Shown here one piece after another: positions 26,407 through 35,639 of a stretch of DNA of 64,000 bases. A program made the position numbers and the translations under genes. The notes under the pieces are model-generated. The model ran no database searches and had not been told where the DNA came from. It worked only from the letters and a program-made list of their open reading frames with translations. Source of the DNA: Streptomyces venezuelae (GTDB lineage: Bacteria; Actinomycetota; Actinomycetes; Streptomycetales; Streptomycetaceae); contig NZ_CP029194.1 of assembly GCF_008642375.1 (NCBI RefSeq), positions 3,782,001 through 3,846,000 of the forward strand, given 5' to 3'. The number at the start of each line of letters is the position of its first letter. Position 1 is the first letter of the stretch.

Positions 26407-27744
26407 TCAGGCCGCCGTCGCCAGCCGTTCGCGCGCCACGAAGCGGACCTGCGGGTGGCCGTGGCGCCAGCCGAAGGCCATCTTCAGGCCGCCGACCCTC
26501 GCCAGGATCAGGCCGATGACGCCCGCCGCGGCCAGCGAGATCACGCCGCCCGTCGCGAAGCCGACGCGGGCGCCGTACGTGTCGGTGACCCAGCCGAGGA
26601 GGGGCGCCCCGATCGGGGTGCCGCCGGCGAAGACCATCATGTAGAGGCTCATCACCCGGCCCCGCATGGCCGGGTCGGTCGCCATCTGGACGGCCGAGTT
26701 CGCGGTGATGTTGACCGTGAGGCCGATCATGCCGATCGGCACGAGCAGCAGCGCGAACATCCAGAACGCCGGCGACAGCGCCGCCGCGATCTCCAGGACG
26801 CCGAAGACCGCCGCCGCGATCACCAGCATCCGCAGCCGGGTCGAGCCCCGGCGGGCCGCGGCGAGGGCGCCCACGAGGGAGCCGGCCGCCATCAGGGTGT
26901 TCAGGAAGCCGTACGTACCGGCGCCGACGTGGAAGACCTCCTCCGCGAAGGCCGTCAGCCAGATCGGGAAGTTGAACCCGAAGGTGCCGATGAAGCCCAC
27001 GAGGACGATCGGCCAGATCAGGTCGGGCCGCCCGGCCACGTACCGCAGGCCTTCCCGCAGCTGGCCCTTGCCGCGCGGGGCGCGCTCCACCTTGTGGAGC
27101 TCGCCGGTCCGCATGAGCAGGAGGCTCACGAGGGGGGCGATGAAGGACAGGCCGTTGAGGAGGAAGGCCCAGCCGCTGCCGACCCCGGCGATCAGCACAC
27201 CGGCGACGGCGGGGCCGACGAGCCGCGCGGACTGGAAGTTCGCGGAGTTGAGCGAGACGGCGTTACGGAGCTGCTTCGGGCCGACCATCTCGGCGACGTA
27301 CGCCTGCCGGGCCGGGTTGTCGACGACGGTCACCATGCCGAGGAGGAAGGCGATCAGGTAGACGTGCCAGACCTGGACGGAGCCGGAGAGCGTGAGGACG
27401 GCGAGCGCGAGGCCGCAGAGGCCGAGGGCGGCCTGGCTGACGAGGAGCAGGTTCCGCTTCGGGTAGCGGTCGGCGATGACACCGCCGTACAGGCCGAAGA
27501 GCAGCATCGGCAGGAACTGCAGGGCTGTGGTGATGCCGACGGCGGCGGCCGAGCCGGTGAGGCTCAGGACCAGCCAGTCCTGGGTGATGCGGGCCATCCA
27601 CGTACCGGTGTTGGAGACGATCGCTCCGGTGAAGAACAGCCGGTAGTTGCGGATTCTGAGCGAGGAGAAGGTTTCCCCCCGCCCGCGGGTCTTGAGGGTG
27701 GGTTGATGGACGGGTGCGGAGTCTGCTCCGGGTCCCGTACTCAA
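26407..27744 (-). CDS. Major facilitator superfamily exporter
   Basis: This 445-residue transporter has about 12 TM helices and the MFS motif GGVIADRYPKRNLLL in loop 2-3. It resembles the EntS/DHA3 branch of drug exporters (LRIRNYRLFFTGAIVSNTGTWMARITQDWLV is typical). The start is TTG at 27744, with GGAGG about 10 nt upstream. The gene follows the MarR gene by 27 nt, so the pair is an operon. The exported compound is unknown. Confidence 0.9.
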   Translation of the reverse strand: MSTGPGADSAPVHQPTLKTRGRGETFSSLRIRNYRLFFTGAIVSNTGTWMARITQDWLVLSLTGSAAAVGITTALQFLPMLLFGLYGGVIADRYPKRNLLLVSQAALGLCGLALAVLTLSGSVQVWHVYLIAFLLGMVTVVDNPARQAYVAEMVGPKQLRNAVSLNSANFQSARLVGPAVAGVLIAGVGSGWAFLLNGLSFIAPLVSLLLMRTGELHKVERAPRGKGQLREGLRYVAGRPDLIWPIVLVGFIGTFGFNFPIWLTAFAEEVFHVGAGTYGFLNTLMAAGSLVGALAAARRGSTRLRMLVIAAAVFGVLEIAAALSPAFWMFALLLVPIGMIGLTVNITANSAVQMATDPAMRGRVMSLYMMVFAGGTPIGAPLLGWVTDTYGARVGFATGGVISLAAAGVIGLILARVGGLKMAFGWRHGHPQVRFVARERLATAA

Positions 27745-27771
27745 AGTGCGTTCGCCTCCTCGGCTGCGGGT

Positions 27772-28215
27772 CTACAGATGGGCGAGCTTCTCCAGGACCG
27801 GGGCGGCCGCGCGCAGCTTGGCCCATTCGTCCTCGTCCAGACCCTCGGCGAGGGTGGCCAGCCAGGCGTTCCGCTTGCGGCGGGACTCTTCGAGCATGGC
27901 CTCGGCCTGCTCGGTCTGGCGGACCACCTTCTGGCGGCGGTCGTCGGGGTGCGGCTCCAGCCGGACCAGTCCCTTGGCTTCGAGCAGCGCGACGATGCGG
28001 GTCATCGACGGTGGCTGGACGTGCTCCTTGCGGGCCAGCTCACCGGGGGTGGCGGAGCCGCAGAGCTTCAGGGTGCCGAGCACCGACATCTCGGTCGGGC
28101 TCAGCGACTCGTCGACGCGCTGGTGCTTGAGTCGTCGGCTCAGTCGCATGACGGAGGAGCGGAGCGCGTTCACGGCCGCGGCGTCGTCGGCGGTGCCGTG
28201 GGACAGGTCTGGCAT
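27772..28215 (-). CDS. MarR-family transcriptional regulator
   Basis: This 147-residue protein has the winged helix ELARKEHVQPPSMTRIVALLEAKGLVRLEPHPDDRRQKVV, an excellent MarR match. It is first in an operon with the MFS exporter, so it likely represses both genes through the dyad at 28220-28230. Confidence 0.92.
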   Translation of the reverse strand: MPDLSHGTADDAAAVNALRSSVMRLSRRLKHQRVDESLSPTEMSVLGTLKLCGSATPGELARKEHVQPPSMTRIVALLEAKGLVRLEPHPDDRRQKVVRQTEQAEAMLEESRRKRNAWLATLAEGLDEDEWAKLRAAAPVLEKLAHL

Positions 28216-28219
28216 GTTT

Positions 28220-28230
28220 GTTAGCCTAAC
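28220..28230. promoter_or_regulatory. Candidate MarR operator
   Basis: GTTAG-C-CTAAC is a perfect dyad 4 nt upstream of the marR start, in an A/T-rich patch. The position fits an autorepressor site. Confidence 0.5.
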
Positions 28231-28289
28231 TCATTACTCTGTCTAAATACCAACAGGAACGCGCCGACGTCGCACGGATCACACCCGCA

Positions 28290-28340
28290 GCCCCCCGCAA
28301 CGCCCACAGCGCCCACAGCGCCCACAGCGCCCTGCAGTAC
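28290..28340. repeat. 9-bp CGCCCACAG tandem repeats
   Basis: Three exact copies of a CGCCCACAG unit, with a fourth decayed copy ending CGCCCTGCAG, lie in the 287-bp gap between the marR gene and the ribbon-helix-helix gene. Further GGCAACAC repeats follow. No gene is supported in the gap. Confidence 0.7.
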
Positions 28341-28502
28341 GCGGCAACACCCGGCCCGCTCGGCAACACGCGGCAGCACCCGCCCCACTCGGCAACACAG
28401 GCGCGGGAAGGTCACGCTTCGGCATCCATGTATCACCCAAATGAGTGAGCCGGATCCAGAAAGTGACGCAAAGAGGCGCCGGGTGCCCCGACCCTGAACG
28501 GC

Positions 28503-28730
28503 ATGGGATCGACAGTGCTCAGCCTGCGCATCGACGGTGAGCTGCTCGACCGGCTCAGGAGTCACGCCGCGAAAAGAGGAATGAGCGTCCAGGACTATGT
28601 CGTCCGGACGCTCATTCGGGAGGATTTCGACGAGCGGTTCAAGACCGCCGTCGACGAGACGGAGAGGTTCTACGGACCGGGGTCGTCGGACCCCGGGGAT
28701 CACGTGAGGCCGAGCGCCGGCATCGCGTAG
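28503..28730 (+). CDS. Ribbon-helix-helix-type small protein
   Basis: This 75-residue protein begins MGSTVLSLRIDGELLDRLRSHAAKRGMSVQDYVVRTLIRED. A beta strand followed by two helices is the ribbon-helix-helix layout of Arc/MetJ/antitoxin DNA-binding proteins. No toxin gene is adjacent, so a stand-alone regulator is more likely than an antitoxin. Its last 31 nt overlap the convergent purine permease gene. Confidence 0.75.
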   Translation: MGSTVLSLRIDGELLDRLRSHAAKRGMSVQDYVVRTLIREDFDERFKTAVDETERFYGPGSSDPGDHVRPSAGIA

Positions 28731-30151
28731 TAGAAGACGAAGACCGCGGACACGACGTACATGGCCGCCGGGACCTCACGGCCCCGGCCGGCCGCCAGGC
28801 GCAGCACGCTGAACGCGATGAAGCCGATGCCGATGCCGTTCGTGATCGAGTACGTGAACGGCATCATCACCATGGCCAGGAACGCCGGCACCGCGATGGT
28901 GTAGTCGCTCCAGTCGATGTCCTTGATCGAACCGGCCAGGATCAGGAAGCCGACCGCGAGCAGCGCGGGCGTGGCCGCCTGGGACGGGACCATCGTCGCC
29001 AGCGGCGTGAGGAACAGCGCGACCGAGAAGAGACCGCCGGTCACGACCGAGGCGAGGCCCGTCCGCGCGCCCTCGCCGACGCCCGCCGTGGACTCCACGA
29101 AGCAGGTGGTGGCGGAGGACGAGGTCGCGCCGCCGGAGGCGACGGCCAGGCCGTCCACGAGCAGGACCTTGTTGATGCCCGGGAAGTTGCCGTCCCGGTC
29201 GATCAGCTTGGCCTCGTCGCCGACGCCGAGGATCGTGCCCATCGCGTCGAAGAAGCAGGACAGCAGCACGGTGAAGACGAAGAGGACGCCGGTCAGCAGA
29301 CCGACCTTCTCGAAGCCGCCGAAGAGGCTGACCTCGCCGACCAGGCCGAAGTCGGGCGAGGCGACGGGGTTGCCCGGCCACTTCGGGGTGGTGAGACCCC
29401 AGGAGGGGACGGTCGCGACGGCGTTGATCACCATGGCCACGATCGTCATGACGACGATCGAGATGAGGATCGCGCCCGGCACCTTGCGGATGATCAGGGC
29501 GAGGGTGAGCAGAGTGCCCAGGACGAAGACGAGGACCGGCCAGCCGGTGAGGTGCCCGTCGCCGCCGAGCTGGAGCGGGACGGTGGTGTGCGCGGCGTCG
29601 GGGATGCGGGAGACGAAGCCCGAGTCGACGAGGCCGATGAGCATGATGAAGAGGCCGATGCCGATCGCGATGCCCTTGCGCAGGCCGACCGGGACGGCGT
29701 TCATGACGCGCTCGCGCAGACCGGTCGCGACGAGCAGCATCACGACGATGCCGGCGAGGACGACCATGCCCATGGCGTCGGGCCAGGACATCTTGGGCGC
29801 GAGCTGGAGCGCGACGACCGTGTTGACGCCGAGGCCGGCGGCGAGGGCGATCGGGACATTGCCGATGACGCCCATGAGGAGCGTCGAGAAGGCGGCCGTG
29901 AGGACGGTCGCCGTGACGAGCTGACCGCTGTCGAGCTGGTTCCCGTACATGTCCTTGGCGCTGCCGAGGATGATCGGGTTCAGCACGATGATGTAGGCCA
30001 TCGCGAAGAAGGTGGCGAAACCGCCCCGGACCTCGCGGGCGACGGTCGACCCGCGCTCCGAGATCCGGAAGAAGCGGTCGATACCCGAGTTCGGCTGCGG
30101 GGCACCCGCGGGCTCGGGGGACATGGCCTTGGCGGTGGCCGTGGTGCTCAT
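28700..30151 (-). CDS. NCS2-family purine permease (AzgA-like)
   Basis: This 483-residue membrane protein has the AzgA-type N-terminus (IDRFFRISERGSTVAREVRGGFATFFAMAYIIVLNPIIL) and about 12-14 TM helices. The substrate-binding segments GLGVNTVVALQLAPKMSWPDAMG and SSSATTCFVESTAGVGEGARTGLASV are conserved. Family members import adenine, guanine or hypoxanthine with protons. I see no purine riboswitch in the 150-bp leader. Confidence 0.9.
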   Translation of the reverse strand: MSTTATAKAMSPEPAGAPQPNSGIDRFFRISERGSTVAREVRGGFATFFAMAYIIVLNPIILGSAKDMYGNQLDSGQLVTATVLTAAFSTLLMGVIGNVPIALAAGLGVNTVVALQLAPKMSWPDAMGMVVLAGIVVMLLVATGLRERVMNAVPVGLRKGIAIGIGLFIMLIGLVDSGFVSRIPDAAHTTVPLQLGGDGHLTGWPVLVFVLGTLLTLALIIRKVPGAILISIVVMTIVAMVINAVATVPSWGLTTPKWPGNPVASPDFGLVGEVSLFGGFEKVGLLTGVLFVFTVLLSCFFDAMGTILGVGDEAKLIDRDGNFPGINKVLLVDGLAVASGGATSSSATTCFVESTAGVGEGARTGLASVVTGGLFSVALFLTPLATMVPSQAATPALLAVGFLILAGSIKDIDWSDYTIAVPAFLAMVMMPFTYSITNGIGIGFIAFSVLRLAAGRGREVPAAMYVVSAVFVFYYAMPALGLT

Positions 30152-30297
30152 GGGGGTTCCTCTTCGGAAGACGTCCTTTTTGGCGGTTCATACGAGGGAA
30201 ACCCGCCAGAGGCAAACCGTTTCAGTATGAACACATGAACGAGTGAGCGTCTATCTCCGCGCGTAGACCCCGATTCCCGCCGCCTAGACTGAGTCCC

Positions 30298-30606
30298 ATG
30301 GCGAAGTGGACACCGAAGCACGAGGCACCCGAGCCCCTCGAAGGGCCCGTCGTCGCCACCATCACCGGCGGCACGATCCTCTGGTTCGTCCTCTTCCTCG
30401 TCCAGGTCCCCTTCTACGGCTGGTTCGACGACCGGGACCTGACCTGGTGGGTGTGGACCTGCCTCGCGGGCGCCGGGCTCGGCCTGATCGGCATCTGGTA
30501 CGTACGGGGCCGGGACGCGGCGCTCAAGCGGCACGCGGCGGAGCGGGAAGCGGGTGCGGCGGATGCCGCGGAGCCCCGCACCCCCGAGACACACCCGGGC
30601 GCGTAG
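30298..30606 (+). CDS. DUF2530 small membrane protein
   Basis: This 102-residue protein starts at ATG 30298 (MAKWTPKHEAPEPLEGPVV). Two TM helices, TGGTILWFVLFLVQVPFYGW and WWVWTCLAGAGLGLIGIWYVRGR, match DUF2530, an actinobacterial family of unknown function. The C-terminal tail is acidic and Ala-rich. It is divergent from the purine permease. Confidence 0.88.
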   Translation: MAKWTPKHEAPEPLEGPVVATITGGTILWFVLFLVQVPFYGWFDDRDLTWWVWTCLAGAGLGLIGIWYVRGRDAALKRHAAEREAGAADAAEPRTPETHPGA

Positions 30607-30694
30607 CACCAGGGGACGATTCCCCTCCTCCCACGGTCGGATCTTCGCGCTTCTCGGCGGGTGAACGACCCGTTCCGGTCGTACCGTCGAAAAC

Positions 30695-33103
30695 ATGACT
30701 CAGCGGGCGAAGATCGACACCGGCGGCAGCGAGACCGAGGCGGTGGAACCCCCCGTCGTGCACCGCCCGGCCGGACTCACCTCCGCCGAGGTCGCCGAAC
30801 GGGTCGCGCGCGGCGAGGTCAACGACGTACCCCTGCGCAGCTCCCGCTCCACCACCGACATCGTCCGCGCGAACGTCTTCACCCGCTTCAACGCCATCAT
30901 CGGCGTGCTCTGGGTGATCATGTTCTTCGTCGCGCCGATCCAGGACAGCCTCTTCGGCTTCGTGATCATCGCCAACACCGGCATCGGCATCATCCAGGAG
31001 CTCCGAGCCAAGAAGACCCTCGACGGGCTCGCGCTCATCGGCGAGGCGAAACCGACCGTCCGCCGCGACGGGGTCGCCGCCGAACTCTCCACCTCCGAGA
31101 TCGTCCTCGGCGACCTGATCGAGCTCGGTCCGGGCGACAAGGTCGTCGTCGACGGCGTCGTCGCCGAGGCCGACAACCTGGAGATCGACGAGTCGCTCCT
31201 CACCGGCGAGGCCGACCCGGTCGTGAAACAGCCCGGCGCCCCGGTGATGTCCGGCTCCTTCGTGGTGGCCGGCGGCGGCGCGTTCACCGCGACCAAGGTC
31301 GGCCGCGAGGCCTACGCGGCCCAGCTCGCCGAGGAGGCCTCCCGCTTCACCCTCGTCCACTCCGAGCTGCGCAGCGGCATCTCCACGATCCTCAAGTACG
31401 TGACGTGGATGATGGTCCCGACCGCGATCGGGCTGATCATCAGCCAGCTCGTCGTCAAGGACAACGACCTCAAGAACTCGATCGCCCGCACGGTCGGCGG
31501 CATCGTCCCGATGATCCCCGAGGGCCTCGTGCTCCTCACCTCCGTGGCCTTCGCGATCGGCGTGATCCGCCTCGGCCGCAAGCAGTGCCTCGTCCAGGAG
31601 CTCCCCGCCATCGAGGGCCTGGCCCGCGTCGACGTCGTCTGCCTCGACAAGACGGGCACGCTCACCGAGGGCGGCATGGACGTCACGGAGCTGCGTCCCC
31701 TCAACGGCAGCGACGAGGCGTACGTACGGAAGGTGCTCGGCGCCCTCGGGGAGTCCGACCCCCGCCCGAACGCCTCCCTCCAGGCGATCATCGACGCCTA
31801 CCCCGACTCCGTGGACTGGCGCTGCACGGAGTCGCTCCCCTTCTCCTCGGCGCGCAAGTACAGCGGCGCGGCGTTCAGCGAGGGCAACGGCGAGGACTCG
31901 ACCTGGCTGCTCGGCGCCCCCGACGTCCTCCTCCGTGCCGGCGACCCGACCCTCACCGAGATCGACCACCTCAACGAACAGGGCCTGCGGGTCCTCCTCC
32001 TCGCCCGCACGACCCACGAGCTCGACGACCCCGGTGTCGCCACCGACGCCCGGCCGACCGCCCTCGTCGTCCTGGAACAGCGGCTGCGCCCCGACGCGGC
32101 CGACACCCTCGCGTACTTCGCCGACCAGAACGTCGCCACGAAGATCATCTCGGGTGACAACGCGGTCTCGGTCGGCGCGGTGGCCGGAAAACTCGACATG
32201 CCCGGCGCCGCGAACACGGTGGACGCCCGCACCCTCCCCACCGACAGGGAGGAGATGGCGAAGGTCCTGGACGCGAACGGCGTCTTCGGCCGGGTCTCCC
32301 CGCAGCAGAAGCGGGACATGGTGGCGGCCCTCCAGTCCCACGGCCACACGGTCGCGATGACGGGCGACGGCGTCAACGACGTCCTGGCCCTGAAGGACGC
32401 CGACATCGGCGTCTCGATGGGCTCGGGCTCGGAGGCGACGAGGGCGGTGGCCCAGATCGTCCTCCTGAACAACAGCTTCGCGACGCTCCCGTCGGTGGTG
32501 GCGGAGGGCCGCAGGGTCATCGGCAACATCACCCGAGTGGCCACCCTCTTCCTGACGAAGACGGTCTACTCGGTCCTTCTGGCGGTCCTGGTGGTCTGCT
32601 CGCAGGTGGAGTACCCCTTCCTCCCCCGCCACCTCACCCTCCTCTCCACCCTCACGATCGGCGTCCCGGCCTTCTTCCTCGCGCTCGCCCCCAACAAGGA
32701 ACGCGCGAAGCCGAACTTCGTCCGCCGCGTGATGCGGTACGCGATCCCCGGCGGCGTCATCGCGGCGGCGGCCACCTTCACCACGTACCTCCTCGCCCGC
32801 CACCACTACACCGGCGAAGGCGCCCTGGAGGCGGAGACCAGCGCGGCCACCCTCACGCTCTTCCTGGTCTCCATGTGGGTCCTGGCGATCATCGCCCGCC
32901 CCTACACCTGGTGGCGCCTCACCCTGGTCGCCACGATGGCCGGCGCCTTCCTCCTCGTCCTCGTCGTCCCCTGGCTCCAGGACTTCTTCGCCCTGAGACT
33001 GGTCGGCACGACGATGCCGTGGGCGGCGGTCGTGATCGCGGCGGCGGGCGGGGTCCTCCTGGAGGTGGCGTACCGCTGGGTGGACCGGAGGTTCCCGGCG
33101 TAG
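30695..33103 (+). CDS. ctpE: CtpE-like P-type cation-transporting ATPase
   Basis: This 802-residue P-type ATPase has Asp318 in DKTGTLTEGG as the phosphorylation site, LLTGEADPV in the actuator domain, the TM4 motif MIPEGLVLL and the hinge TGDGVNDVLALKDADIGV. It matches the mycobacterial CtpE subfamily closely, including RANVFTRFNAIIGVLWVI and LVQELPAIEGLARVDVVC. CtpE has been described as a calcium-import ATPase needed for cell-surface integrity; calcium as the substrate here is inferred from that. It has about ten TM helices. The gene stands alone. Confidence 0.9.
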   Translation: MTQRAKIDTGGSETEAVEPPVVHRPAGLTSAEVAERVARGEVNDVPLRSSRSTTDIVRANVFTRFNAIIGVLWVIMFFVAPIQDSLFGFVIIANTGIGIIQELRAKKTLDGLALIGEAKPTVRRDGVAAELSTSEIVLGDLIELGPGDKVVVDGVVAEADNLEIDESLLTGEADPVVKQPGAPVMSGSFVVAGGGAFTATKVGREAYAAQLAEEASRFTLVHSELRSGISTILKYVTWMMVPTAIGLIISQLVVKDNDLKNSIARTVGGIVPMIPEGLVLLTSVAFAIGVIRLGRKQCLVQELPAIEGLARVDVVCLDKTGTLTEGGMDVTELRPLNGSDEAYVRKVLGALGESDPRPNASLQAIIDAYPDSVDWRCTESLPFSSARKYSGAAFSEGNGEDSTWLLGAPDVLLRAGDPTLTEIDHLNEQGLRVLLLARTTHELDDPGVATDARPTALVVLEQRLRPDAADTLAYFADQNVATKIISGDNAVSVGAVAGKLDMPGAANTVDARTLPTDREEMAKVLDANGVFGRVSPQQKRDMVAALQSHGHTVAMTGDGVNDVLALKDADIGVSMGSGSEATRAVAQIVLLNNSFATLPSVVAEGRRVIGNITRVATLFLTKTVYSVLLAVLVVCSQVEYPFLPRHLTLLSTLTIGVPAFFLALAPNKERAKPNFVRRVMRYAIPGGVIAAAATFTTYLLARHHYTGEGALEAETSAATLTLFLVSMWVLAIIARPYTWWRLTLVATMAGAFLLVLVVPWLQDFFALRLVGTTMPWAAVVIAAAGGVLLEVAYRWVDRRFPA

Positions 33104-33116
33104 GCGCGGGCGGGGG

Positions 33117-33920
33117 TCAGTCCCCGCTGGTCGGCGTCTCGCCCAGCCGCCGCACGCGCAGTGCGGCGGTCAGCATCGGGAGGGTGAACTCGCCGTCGGC
33201 GGTCTCCGGGCGGCTCGCGAGGTACGTGCGGATGCGGGCGAGCGCGGCCTCGCGTTCCGGGTCCGGCATGACGAGCATGCCCGCGCGCGTCGCGAGGGTC
33301 GCGACGAGGGAGTCGGCGGTACGGCGCTGCCCGTGCGGGAACTCGGCCTGCTCGGGCGAGCCGAACCGGGCTTCCTCGCCGCCCTTGGGGAGGTGCATGT
33401 CCGCCGTCTCGGCGCGCCAGGCGGCCGGCGTGTCACGCGGGCCGACGGCCGCGCTCCCGCTGACCGACGCGAGCCCGGCGACCCACTCGACCTGGTCGTC
33501 CATGACGTTCCACAGGCCGGCCAGAACCCCGCCGGGCACGAGGACCCTGGCGATCTCCGGCCCCGCGACGGCCATGTCGAACCAGTGCATGGCGTTCCCG
33601 GCCAGTACGGCGTCGAAGGACGCGTCCGGCAGCGGGATCGACTCGGCGCTGCCCGGCAGGGCACGGACGGTCGGCGCCGCGCGGCGGAGTTCGGCCAGCA
33701 TCGCCGAGTCGGGCTCGACCGCGACGACGTCGACGTCCAGCGCGACCAGCGTGGCGGTCAGCTTGCCTGTTCCGGCACCGAGGTCGAGCACCCGCACCCC
33801 CGGCGCGGCCGCCAGCGCCCAGCGGACCGCGGCCTGCGCGTAGTCGGGGCGGTGCGCGGCGTACGCGGCTGCCGCCGCTCCGAACGACGAGCTGTGAAGG
33901 AGCCGTTCATCCTTTTCCAC
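33117..33920 (-). CDS. Class I SAM-dependent methyltransferase
   Basis: This 267-residue protein has motif I VLDLGAGTGKLTATL, motif II VVAVEPD and SFDAVLAGNAMHWFD, the UbiE/COQ5-like type. The target is unknown. The gene is convergent with the CtpE gene and follows the HTH gene by 9 nt, so it may be in the same transcription unit. Confidence 0.9.
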   Translation of the reverse strand: MEKDERLLHSSSFGAAAAAYAAHRPDYAQAAVRWALAAAPGVRVLDLGAGTGKLTATLVALDVDVVAVEPDSAMLAELRRAAPTVRALPGSAESIPLPDASFDAVLAGNAMHWFDMAVAGPEIARVLVPGGVLAGLWNVMDDQVEWVAGLASVSGSAAVGPRDTPAAWRAETADMHLPKGGEEARFGSPEQAEFPHGQRRTADSLVATLATRAGMLVMPDPEREAALARIRTYLASRPETADGEFTLPMLTAALRVRRLGETPTSGD

Positions 33921-33929
33921 GCGGGCACG

Positions 33930-34778
33930 CTACCCGGGCGGCGAGGACTCGACACGGCAGTCGCCGCAGACGGCCTCGGTGTCACGACTGCGGAACGCCC
34001 GGTCGCACCCGTCGCAGGTGATCAGCGGCGCGGGCCCCTCGACGACCGACGGCGGTGGACCGGCGGGCAGCCGGGGCGGCTGGAGGGCGGAGAGGCGGTA
34101 CTCCAGGAATCTGCCCGGGTGGTGGATGGGTACGTGGGCGGGCGGCAGCGCGGCCGTGAGCGTGCGGACGATCTGGGCCGGGGTCGCGGCCCTGGCCAGC
34201 CACTCGTCGACGGCGGGGGCGAGCCGCAGGACCTCCCGCCAGGGCAGCAGCAGCCTGGTGTCGACGGTCCGCAGCCGCGCGAGCAGGTCGGCGGCGGGCC
34301 CGGGGAGGTCGGCGGGTTCCGGTTCGACCGCTGCCTGTACGGTCTCGGGCTCCGGTTCCGGCTCGGGCGGGCCGGGTGCTTCCGCCCGCCGTACCGGCAG
34401 ACCGCACCCCGGCTTGTCGTACGAGACGATCCGGGTGGCGAACCGCCCACCCCCGAGCGGCACCCGATGGCGCTCCAAATAACCTTCCACGACCAGCTCG
34501 TTGAGGGCTCGTCGGACGGTGATCTCGCCCTCCGTGAAGCGGTTCGTGAGCGTCTTCACGGTGACGTCGGCGCCCTCGGGCAGCGACTGGATGTACACGC
34601 CGAGCCCGATCGCCACGGCCGACAGGGACGGATGCTGGGCGAGGTGATTGCCGATGATCGTGAACCGGTCGGTGTGCCGGAACCGGACCCGGATCACCCC
34701 GGAGCGGGGCGCGTCGGCGGGAATCTCGAACGGAACAGGGAACGCGGACACGGCCGCGTTAGACTGCGGACAAGCCAT
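33930..34778 (-). CDS. Helix-turn-helix DNA-binding protein with C-terminal zinc-binding pair
   Basis: This 282-residue protein has a winged-helix region at about residues 35-105 (HPSLSAVAIGLGVYIQSL, TVKTLTNRFTEGEITVRRALNELVVEGYLERHRV), a Glu/Pro-rich linker, a helical middle, and a C-terminal CDGCDRAF...CGDC zinc-knuckle. The HTH resembles GntR-like or replication-initiator-like winged helices found in Streptomyces accessory genes. Three 12-bp iterons and a dyad lie upstream and may be its binding sites. The regulatory target is unknown. Confidence 0.75.
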   Translation of the reverse strand: MACPQSNAAVSAFPVPFEIPADAPRSGVIRVRFRHTDRFTIIGNHLAQHPSLSAVAIGLGVYIQSLPEGADVTVKTLTNRFTEGEITVRRALNELVVEGYLERHRVPLGGGRFATRIVSYDKPGCGLPVRRAEAPGPPEPEPEPETVQAAVEPEPADLPGPAADLLARLRTVDTRLLLPWREVLRLAPAVDEWLARAATPAQIVRTLTAALPPAHVPIHHPGRFLEYRLSALQPPRLPAGPPPSVVEGPAPLITCDGCDRAFRSRDTEAVCGDCRVESSPPG

Positions 34779-34793
34779 AGGGAAAGACTGCTT

Positions 34794-34877
34794 CCTGATT
34801 GGTCAGGCCCTCGTCAGGATGCCAGTCCTGCCGGGGGCCGAGTTGCATGTGCCGTTGCATATGCCGTTGTTGCGGCC
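34794..34877. promoter_or_regulatory. Iteron-like repeats and dyad upstream of the HTH gene
   Basis: A CCTGA-TTGG-TCAGG dyad (34794-34807) is followed by three 12-bp tandem units: GTTGCATGTGCC, GTTGCATATGCC and GTTGTTGCGGCC (34842-34877). They lie 16-100 bp upstream of the HTH gene start. They could be operator iterons for autoregulation. Confidence 0.5.
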
Positions 34878-34992
34878 GACCGTACCGCATCCGTCCGCAC
34901 TCCGGACGCCCCGTCACTCGATCGTGTGGCAAAGCCAGTTGGGGAGGCGGGAGGGGTGGGTTAGGAATTTCTCTTCCCGTTACTTAAAGGGG

Positions 34993-35040
34993 CGACGTGC
35001 CCCACCGGGGCGCGGCCGAGCGCGCCCCGGTGGGACGTCG
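34993..35040. terminator. Strong hairpin between the HTH and HD-domain genes
   Basis: CCCACCGGGGCGCG and its complement CGCGCCCCGGTGGG form a perfect 14-bp stem with a 6-nt loop. CGACGT/ACGTCG extends it outward. It directly follows the leftward HD-domain gene stop at 35044. The 265-bp region 34779-35043 holds only this and the iterons. Confidence 0.88.
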
Positions 35041-35043
35041 GGT

Positions 35044-35622
35044 TCAGCTCAGGAACGTCTTGCGCCACTCCAGCGGCGACATGGTGAGCGCGGCCTCGGC
35101 GAGAGCCTGCGCGGACGCCGTCTTGAGACTGTTCAGGGAGGTGTCGATCCAGTCCTGGACCAGCGTGTTGCCCTGCGCCCGGTACTCCACGGCCTGCACG
35201 AGGCACTCCAGCTTGTCCGCGTCCTTGGCGACGATCGCCTCAGGGGTGTCGTTGGCCTCGTACTCATCCACGACCCGCTGGACCCCGGCCTTCACCGCCG
35301 GATGCGCGGCGGACACCTGATCCGCGGTGACCGTCTGGTTCGTCGCGGCGTCGATATAGCGGCGGCCGATGTGCGGGATATCCCCGATCCTGGTCTCCTG
35401 CGTGTCGTGGAAGAGACACATCAAAGCGACTTTGGCCGGGTCCACACCCTCCATCATGGCGAGCACGGCCCCAATAACACCAACGCGGAACGAGTGCTCG
35501 GCGATCGACTCGGGGTTGTTGTTCCCGGTGAACCACCATCCGGTGCGCTTGGCGTTCTTGAGCACCCCCATCTCGAAGATGAACCCGGCGGTGCCCTGGG
35601 CGTTTGCCGTCTCGTCTGCCAT
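35044..35622 (-). CDS. HD-domain phosphohydrolase (YfbR/5'-deoxynucleotidase-like)
   Basis: This 192-residue protein carries the HD metal site: ESIAEHSFRVGVIG (first His), LMCLFHDTQETRIGDIPH (HD) and IVAKDADKLECLVQAVEYRAQG (final Asp). It resembles YfbR-type nucleoside 5'-monophosphatases and human HDDC2. Hydrolysis of a nucleoside monophosphate is likely. It sits 17 nt downstream of the frameshifted HTH gene on the same strand. Confidence 0.88.
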   Translation of the reverse strand: MADETANAQGTAGFIFEMGVLKNAKRTGWWFTGNNNPESIAEHSFRVGVIGAVLAMMEGVDPAKVALMCLFHDTQETRIGDIPHIGRRYIDAATNQTVTADQVSAAHPAVKAGVQRVVDEYEANDTPEAIVAKDADKLECLVQAVEYRAQGNTLVQDWIDTSLNSLKTASAQALAEAALTMSPLEWRKTFLS

Positions 35623-35639
35623 GTGGTGACCTCCGGTTC

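Noticed and set aside
28503..28730. Toxin-antitoxin module
   Set aside because: Only a ribbon-helix-helix protein is present; the neighbouring genes are a MarR regulator and a purine permease, with no toxin.
30152..30297. Purine riboswitch before the purine permease
   Set aside because: I could not find the three-stem core with its conserved loop residues in the leader.
30524..32806. A 760-residue open frame on the reverse strand opposite the CtpE gene
   Set aside because: It is a shadow of a high-GC gene: it has an Asp/Gly/Arg/Val-rich composition and no domain, while the forward strand has a full P-type ATPase.
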